Of a DNA stretch of 64,000 nt, positions 56,807 through 64,000 are shown piece by piece (positions within the stretch are counted from its first letter, which is position 1; each line of letters starts with the position of its first letter). Origin of the DNA: Amphirosellinia nigrospora (taxonomy: Eukaryota > Ascomycota > Sordariomycetes > Xylariales > Xylariaceae); NCBI GenBank assembly GCA_004123355.1, contig SCHM01000002.1, positions 6,297,569 through 6,361,568 on the forward strand. The letters run 5' to 3'. A program made the translations under genes and the position numbers. The notes under the pieces were generated by a model that worked only from the letters and a program-made list of their open reading frames with translations, searched no databases and was not told the origin of the DNA.

Positions 56807-58850
56807 TCATCGAAAATCCTTCCCTTTCGCCAACCACTCATCATTGACGTCCTCATAATCCTCCGGTCCATAAGGTTCGGTCATCTCCGCAAACCAGCCC
56901 TTCTTACGATGTGAATTGAGCCCCAGGTCGCGCAGCAGGAGGTCGAAGTACGGGACAGCGTCAAAGATGAAATTCGGGTTCTTGTGACCCCAATCGGTGG
57001 GATAGCGCCACTTCCCCCACCGATTGAGCAGCACCGTCTCGTACTGCAGCGCCTTCAGCGCGAGTTCGTCGTCCGTGGCTGCTGCGGAGGGGTCGATCGC
57101 GAGCTTGCCTTCGAAATATGCGCTGATCCAGAGACCGCCGATATGTGCCGTGATGGCGTTGCTGAAGTTGGACACCATGCCTGTGAATGCGATGTCGCGA
57201 TTGCGCAGAAACCGTGGCGATGGTGGCACGAGGAAGTGGTATAGCATGTATGGCGTTAATGGCGCACAGGGCGTCACTTCATCCTTGCTTTCGATCCCCT
57301 TTTGCTCGGTTAGGGGCTTGTAGCTCTTGTTCCAGACTGGTTGATGCTTCAGGCGTGGGAAACGTGCCAGTATCTCCTTATCAGCGCGCTTGATCAAGGA
57401 CTGATTGTTGGCGAGATCTTCCGTCGATGTGTCATCTGCTAGCCTGTGAGGGATACCGAGCTCCTTTTCGATCCCTTCCGGGAGTAGCTTGATTGGCGGT
57501 ACGTGCTTCCAGCCCGTGTTTGCGAGCAACAAATCAGATTCGAACTGCGTGCCATCCGCGAGATGTACCTTTCCAGGGCTCAGGTGGTCTATTTCGCCCA
57601 CGTGTACATCAATCATATCGCTCTTCACGAGCTCCATGATATCTTGCTCATAGTTAAGAATGCTAAAGCTTGCCCCGGTGAACATGGCTTCGGTCCATGG
57701 CTTTAGCTTAGCCGTGTCTGGGTGCGAATCATACTGATTCAGCGCTATCACATCGTTGCCGAGGATTTTCCAGAATGAGTCCACTATGAAGCGACCTATC
57801 GCAGTGCCATGATAGAACTTCCGAATCCTGGAATAGCCGTCGGCATCACCCCAGATACAAGGGCTAAACCATGTTAGGAGGCGTATATCTACATTGTGTC
57901 AGAATGATTGCCCAGTGCCGACTGCGGGTAGCACATACTTGCAAGCTTTTCAATCCATTTTTTCAATGGCGTCACATAAGGAGGCGCAATCCAGCAGGGG
58001 CCGTGTCCACTAGCTTTGTTCTCAGTTAGCTTATGGTAGACTTTTCTAGAGACGTAGATAAGTTAAATGAAGCCTACATCGAACGACCCAATTGACTTTC
58101 ACTCCAGCGGTGGCATATGCGTAGACAGCGTCCCAGGCAAATTTGGTTGCACCGAATACTGTAACTGCCTTCGCTGTCTTCAAAGTGTCACTGTTCTGCT
58201 GGAAATGCTTGCCGTGGAAGATCCGACCGCCGAAGACCTCTTCACCATCGAAATGGGGCAGGAAAGCCTCAGAGGTTAGTCCTGTGGCAAGAATAAGGCG
58301 CTTGGCGAAGACTTTCTTTGTTGCGCTCGGATGTGACGCACTAAGTGTCAAGATCCAGCCCCCTTTATCCGTATCTTGGTGTTCCGCGCTTAAGACTTTA
58401 GTGTTGTGGCGAATGAGATTGTTAATTCCGTTCTGCTGAGAATACGCTTTGAGATAGCTATTGATGGCCTGTCCGGACATATGTTCACCAGGCTTGACAT
58501 CAAACCGATCGCTGCTCATAGGGAAGTCAGGATACTCATACGTCCCTAAGAGATTATTGCTCTTGAGGCCTGGATATAATCGCTCGTCGGCCCACGTGCC
58601 GCCCAAAGATGATTGACTGTCGTAAATGGCCAGTGACCGGTCGGGTTGTGTGACACGGAATTGGTGTGCGGCAGCTAAGCCATACCAGCCTATTGAAAGA
58701 CTTAGCTAGGTGTTCCATGGGTCATGGCCCAACTACTATCTGTATTCGGTATCGATATTACGGAATAGAGGAGAGATGACGGCTCAAGAAAAAGGTAGCG
58801 AGGGTGTGTGGCTTACCAGCGCCAATCACCACACAGTCGAAGTCCTCCAT
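56807..58850 (-). CDS. flavin-containing monooxygenase
   Basis: Four exons, 58817-58850, 58078-58689, 57939-58013 and 56807-57888 (introns 127, 64 and 50 bp). They join in frame to 600 residues with no frameshift. The N-terminus MEDFDCVVIGAGWYGLAAAH holds the FAD-binding GxGxxG motif, split by the first intron. Then come SLGGTWADERLYPGLKSN, LILATGL, an FMO/BVMO-type FGGRIFHGKHF, the second dinucleotide loop VFGATKFAWDAVYAYATAG, and LLLANTGW. The C-terminal half includes WFSPCIWGDADGY and AFTGMVSNFSNAITAHIGGLW. Class B enzymes of this kind oxygenate N, S or carbonyl carbons with NADPH; fungal members often act in secondary metabolism, but no partner synthase is visible here. It is divergent from the receptor-like gene. 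Confidence 0.87.
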
Positions 58851-60076
58851 GGCATACGAGTTGGGTGCGTCGCTAACCGGGCTGTGATATTCTCAATAAA
58901 CGGTTCTTTTTCCGGTCTCGATAGGGTCTGCTGTGCAACCTTGAGAACTGTCAGAGGCAAGCCCAAAACGTCGGTGTTCGAAAGTTTGGGATGTGAAATA
59001 CCCGGTTTGATATGAAAAAAAGTAGTTGCCCCTGAATTTTGACAGCCTTTTGATATAGTATGCGAGATGCAACTATTGCATACAATGTGTACAGCAGAGA
59101 TGAACTGCCTGCCATGGCTCATTTGCAGCGCGCATGGTGAGGATCTGATGCGGCGTTTCGCGAGGGAGTACATGCCAAGCAAGGGGTAATACTCGGAGGT
59201 CAGCTTGGATCCATGGTGTGCCACTGCAGTAAGATGACCAACTGCCTTGCCGGGATTCTCCAACAATGTCGTCGTATGGCAGGGTTTCTATCGGAATAAG
59301 CCTGGGTCGGGCTTATTGGGCGGATACCTCTGCAAAGTAAGTGAAATCTAGACAGGATAAACGCAACCGCGATGCGAAACGGTACATCGTCGACCTCTGA
59401 AAGCCTTATATGCCACATCGGAGGACCAGTTCATATAAAAAATTGCTACAGGATCTGCGGTAATTTGAAGACATAGAGAAGGCAGACCGCTGCGCCTAAT
59501 TAATACATGTCCAGTAGTAGTATTCGAGTTAACTCGTCCCAGTTCGCAGCCCGTGACAGGTGCGTCAAGCTGCGCAAAAAGGGAGGGGAGTGAATAACTT
59601 CAGACGACCCAAGTTCGAGTTGCAATAATGCACGTTTTTTCATGCAGACTCCCTGCGTTCCGTCGAACCATTACGCTAAGCGGGCCTGTAAGAGATGCGC
59701 TCGGCACACCCCTTCGGATTCCGTAATACTGCATCAAGCAGGCCAAGCCCGGGCGTAAATTACATGTCCAATCTTCTACAGGAGGCTCTTCGTTTGCTGG
59801 GGCAAACATGAGGGCGATGTAACCGGAATACTACTGTTTGCCTTCTGGAATTCCAGAGCGCAGGGTATATCCCTTCAGGCCCGAGATGTGTTAATATCCT
59901 GGGAGGTTGGCGTCGAGTTTTAAAAATCATTATTCCTCATACGACGTTGCCGTCAAGCCAAACTGTTTACACTCGATTCTTATATTTTATTGATATAGAT
60001 GTTACTTCATAATTATTTTACTATCTTGGAGCTTCCACTCTTACCTTTTTAGACGGCCATATCTACTAATCCGCCG
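58851..60076. other. divergent spacer FMO / receptor-like gene
   Basis: About 1.2 kb between two outward-facing genes. I see no gene. The minus-strand frame at 58826-59266 overlaps the FMO start in another phase and is not convincing. The region should hold both promoters. Confidence 0.4.
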
Positions 60077-61665
60077 ATGGACCCGACGGAAGCAGCAGCA
60101 GCCAAAGCGGCGGCGAGTGCTTTTCAGGAATTTGTCAGGGAAGACTTTACACTATTTGCCGTCGGACTCGTTGTCACAGTCACGAGGACGTTCGCTCGAG
60201 TTAAGCAAGTTGGGTTTAAGGGGTTACAGGGCGATGACTATCTAGTCTGGTTGGCAATGGTTTGTCTATGGCGTGTTAGTCTGCCTTCACGATCTTTACT
60301 CACAGCATCCTTCACAGTTAATATACGCAGCCGAAACTGCCCTTGCCTATTCAGTTGGTGCTGTTGCAATGGGATTGGCCAACAATGGCATGACGGACGA
60401 AGAAAGGAGGGCTCTAAACCCAAACAGCCCGGAATATCATACGAGGTATACTATCGCGTCTATATCGTATGCATCTTCTCGTTAATCTTGTTGTTGTGCA
60501 GAGTAACGGGTTGCAAGATCCAACTGTCGGGCTGGTCTACATATTCTGCCTTACTGTGGACGCTAAAGGCTTCGCTACTCGTCTTCTATATCCGACTGAC
60601 GGTAATTATATCCTAACACTCGCTGGTTTCAATATTTGCTAAGGTTTTGTCTGTTTAAGTCTGGCTTGGGACGAACTTACCTTCGTCGTATATACATTGG
60701 CTTTGCACTCCTCGCATCCACCTATTTGGCCGCTACACTTAATCTTTTCCTGGGTTGTCGTCCTTTTCACAGATACTGGCAAATAAACCCAGATCCAGGT
60801 GGTAGGTCTATAGTCCTCTCGTTCTCGGATTCTCCTCATAGGCTGACCTCCACTCTTAGATGGCTGTCAACCTGCTGTCTCTACCCGAGTTGTTTGGGTA
60901 TATGCCTCCTTGAACATAGTCTCGGATCTTTACCTCCTTTCAATCCCTATACCTATGTTATGGAATACTACACTGGCACTTCCCAAAAAGCTAGGCTTAA
61001 TCGTCTTGTTCAGTGGCGGAATTTTCATTATTGTCTGTGCTCTGATACGGGCTGTCCTGATTGTTACGGTAAGGTCTCTACCTTGGAAGTCAGTTGATGA
61101 TCATTTTTTTTATTATCTTACTGACGCTTTAGCGTTAAAGGATCCAATTGGCGGCGCCCAGACTGCCGGCTCCTGGGCTGTTCGTGAGACATTCGTTGCC
61201 GTGATCACGACAAATCTACCCATGGTATTCCCGCTCGTCAGCGGTTGGGTCAAGCCGATCCTCACAAGCCTGGCGCGCTCAATGCGGAGCGGGACCTATG
61301 AGAAATCAACAGATGGAAAGTTCAGGAGAAGCGTCGCGACGTTTGGGGGCGGTGTCGTGAATGGCCAGAACGGACGGGGTCGAATCCCTCGCACCGCGAA
61401 CCCCCTTACCGGGCTCACGTTCACGGAAAGCGAAGAGCGCATGATAAGCCAAGGGCAAATGAAGTTGCAAGAGTTGACGACAGCTCACTCTCTCCAAGGC
61501 CTTACGCCACACATTAATGGCGATGACAGTAGTGACGGCATCAGGAAGGATGTGGAGATTGCTGTGACATCGGTACCGAGCGATGAGGAGCGCCCAAGTC
61601 CGGCCAGTTTTGCTTTTGCCACCGGTCCGATGAGGAAAAGTCCCAGCACCCGTCTTCCTAAGTAA
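60077..61665 (+). CDS. fungal rhodopsin-type seven-helix membrane protein (Pth11-like)
   Basis: Six exons: 60077-60259, 60318-60445, 60502-60601, 60660-60801, 60860-61068 and 61141-61665, with introns of 56-72 bp. They add up to 428 residues without a frameshift. The protein lacks a CFEM domain. Helices include LFAVGLVVTVTRTFARV (helix 1), DDYLVWLAMLIYAAETALAY, the loop SGWSTYSALLWTLKASLLVFYIRL, RIYIGFALLASTYLAATLNLF with CRPFHRYW, VSDLYLLSIPIPMLWNTTL, LIVLFSGGIFIIVCALIRAV and the last AVRETFVAVITTNLPMVFPLV. These are the hallmarks of the fungal rhodopsin domain shared with Pth11-related proteins, plasma-membrane receptors or sensors in some plant pathogens. The cytosolic Ser/Thr/Gly-rich tail ends RLPK. 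No retinal-lysine claim is made. Confidence 0.86.
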
Positions 61666-64000
61666 GGTGGGCCAACTTGGAATGCTGGAAACTGGGAATA
61701 ATTATATCTCGCCCTATCTTACTCACGTTTTAGTTAATACAATGTCTAATAGTGCTACCGGCTAGTCACCCGAACCGATACTTTACTCGCTAGTTAGATC
61801 ATGTTACTATTCCATTTCTCAGATGCTAACAAATGCTAGACTATGTACAGCAGAGGGCCCGTTCCGCGTACCCGGTATATCCAAGGTAGTTCCTTGGTGC
61901 AAAGCGGTAAATTATATATAATGACCCACTGTAGTATCACTCCAACGTGGTATACTATCGTAGTATCACGGACTGCGACTGGTGGTTTTGTGGAGTGATT
62001 CATTATAGTCCGGCATTCAAACTACTCTGTAACTTAGATCCATGCGAACTAAAGAGCAGGCCCAGGTGACATGCATGCTTACCTTACCTACGTAGCATAG
62101 ATGCGGAAATACGGTACTTTTATTGCAGGAGTTACACAGCATTACACCCACCTCCTTTGCACTGGGGAAGGGATCGGTAAGATACTATCGCCGGTCGCGG
62201 CTAGAAAACTCGTTACAAGGAAGTCCGATATGAAGCCTAGATATGGATGTTGTGGTCTGGTAGGCAAGCAAACTGGTCTCCGGGTGTTTTGGTTCTCGCC
62301 TAATAGTTAATATAATATCAACCCCTTTTCTCTTCCTAACATATTGTATCAGACAGGCGTGTAGGTAGAGTTGTATTGAAGTTCTACGTCATAACACATT
62401 CCATTATCTTCGCCATCCTTGCCCGGTTTAGGTGTTGGAGTCAACAGAGTAAATTCCGCACTCTTATTCGAGTCTATATTCTACATTAGGTATTGTAACC
62501 CGCGTGAGCCCGAAACTGGTTAGTTCAGCCCTACAAATTAACATATCTCGAAGCGAACAATAGTAAATGGACTGGGTGTGAATTGGTTAGGTCCACGTGT
62601 CTATATCTTGTAAATCTACAGTTGACATTAGACTACAAGACGGAATTTTCTGTCTTTAGTTCAACTTTTGCATAGTCTACATGGGTAGCCGGTGATGTTG
62701 GGATGCCTGTACAAGCTGAGCACTTGTTGCCAACCAGAGTCGCAGATTCAATCAGGGCCCTTCAAACTTCTCCCAGCCCTGCCACAGCATATTTACAAAA
62801 GAAATCGAAGCAGTTCAAAAGTTCCTCACGCACTGAAACTAGCCACATAATCTGTCCCGTAGCTCTCATACGCTCGCTTTTATTTTGTGTGAATTTCAAG
62901 GTGTATCATGCCGATTGCGGCCAAAAGGCACGTGCATTTTGGCATACATCTGACGTGCGAAAAGATACTCCTCTAGAGCCTATAAGAATGAGCCATGCTC
63001 GCAGCCACATGGCGCTTCTGCCACGGCATTTGTGAAAAGTATGCAGGTGCATCATAAGAATGCCGGGTCGAAAGGGGTGTCCCGGTGCCTGACGCCTGAC
63101 GCCAAGACCGCTCTAGGTAGCTTTCCCACTGTACAGTACAGCACACTAAACTGGCTGGGGATATACCCCGCGCCAACTTCCCTTGCTTTTTAATACCTGT
63201 ATTCATTTGAAAAGCAAAGTTCAGCGCTGCCGGAAACCCTCAATCAAAAGGGTATCAGCTTTTTAATCAGACCACTTTCTTGCAATTATATTTACTAGCC
63301 ACCACAATTAATTGTAAATCACGGCCCCTAGCAAGTACACTACACCCAGGACAGCCCTCCGAAGCTTCGGGGCGCCTGTACATAAGCTGAGCTAGACGTT
63401 AGGCGAAATGGCCTCTCCGGGCATACGCATTGCCGAATAGCCAGCTCAAGGTCAGATTATGACCCGTCAACGCAGATGGCTGACTCATGCTCAGAGTAGG
63501 TGTAGATATCAGTTTTATAAGCAGGGTTTAACTACAGAAGATCAAACCTCCGAATCTGGAATTAGCAATACATGGATGTGTATATGCGTTAGGGCCGCTC
63601 TCTAGGTTAATCCACTATCAAGCTCAATCAGCTCCCCCCCCCCAAAAACGATGCTGCCCAACACTGAATATTAATAAAGGATAGGGGAAGATGTTATGAA
63701 GAGATTCATGTATCGCATTAAATAAGTAAGTTCAGATCATCAACCGACATAACCTAAAACCCCCTGGTTCGGGCGGCCAAAGTACTAAGTACTAGATCTA
63801 ATGTAGAATTAATATAGATTGAAGAAGTAGAAAATATTAAGATCAAGTTCAATTACCAATAGTAGTAAGAGATATAAGCTCTTTCATCATTATATCGTTA
63901 TGTTTACAACGACTAAATTTTAGGGTAGCGATATTTATCCCACTCCTTAGAGAGTGAAGATCATCTCACTAGAAGCTTGAATAACCCAGCTCGGTCTCCA
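61666..64000. other. gene-free right end
   Basis: 2.3 kb without a recognisable gene or RNA. A 10-base word (gtagtatcac) occurs twice near 61932 and 61971, a C10 run lies near 63633-63644, and the last 300 bases are AT-rich. Open frames at 62101 and 62703 look random. Confidence 0.45.

Noticed and set aside
45244-61665. a secondary-metabolite gene cluster
   Set aside because: Protease, transporter, monooxygenase and receptor-like genes are present, but no synthase, pathway regulator or tailoring set accompanies them.
1-64000. CRISPR arrays, bacterial operons, riboswitches
   Set aside because: Short introns, fungal gene families and nuclear tRNAs show a fungal genome. No spaced direct-repeat array was seen.

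Overview
The window looks like nuclear DNA of a filamentous ascomycete (Pezizomycotina, probably Sordariomycetes; a narrower placement is a guess). The evidence is: many short spliceosomal introns (about 47-145 bp) with GTAAGT/GTATGT-type donors; nuclear tRNA genes with Pol III boxes; fungal marker genes (RTT109, POM34-like, fungal rhodopsin-type receptor, 3CxxC zinc-finger protein, mitochondrial mL57); and long gene-poor, AT-leaning spacers with recurring GGTAGGTACCT-type motifs.

Layout. 1-7.8 kb: mostly gene-free, with one small secreted protein gene (2814-3429) and a tRNA-derived, SINE-like Pol III cassette near 6.2 kb. 7.9-18.5 kb: housekeeping block with VPS54 (-) divergent from MCM5 (+), then a membrane-anchored AMP-binding protein (-) divergent from a POM34-like nucleoporin (+). 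18.5-25 kb: AT-rich and sparse, with a 3CxxC zinc-finger gene, a two-exon GFA-domain gene and a possible transporter relic. 25-38 kb: amino-acid permease, a butanediol-dehydrogenase-like gene carrying an in-frame stop, mitochondrial leucyl-tRNA synthetase, a HemK/PrmC methyltransferase, RTT109 and mL57. 38.7-41.5 kb: two unrecognised genes. 42.7-44.3 kb: tRNA-Ala, a 405-bp MITE flanked by TA, a dUTPase/dCTP-deaminase-fold gene and tRNA-Arg. 45-61.7 kb: secreted dipeptidyl-peptidase 5, an MFS transporter, a ~5-kb zinc finger-GTPase-zinc finger-patatin gene, a flavin monooxygenase and a seven-helix rhodopsin-type receptor. 61.7-64 kb: no gene seen.

Gene logic. Several genes serve replication and chromatin (MCM5, RTT109, dUTPase-fold protein) or mitochondrial translation (LeuRS, HemK-type release-factor methyltransferase, mL57). 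The right part is accessory in character (secreted protease, transporter, multidomain patatin, monooxygenase, receptor-like protein). No canonical polyketide, peptide or terpene synthase is seen, so I do not call a biosynthetic cluster.

Main caveat. Many of the recognised genes are broken by single-base shifts, and nearly all are repaired by adding one base, usually inside a short homopolymer. Other genes (GFA, mL57, flavin monooxygenase, receptor) read cleanly. This looks like a consensus-sequence artefact rather than mass pseudogenisation. CDS coordinates are therefore given as whole gene spans, with exons and shift sites in the text.
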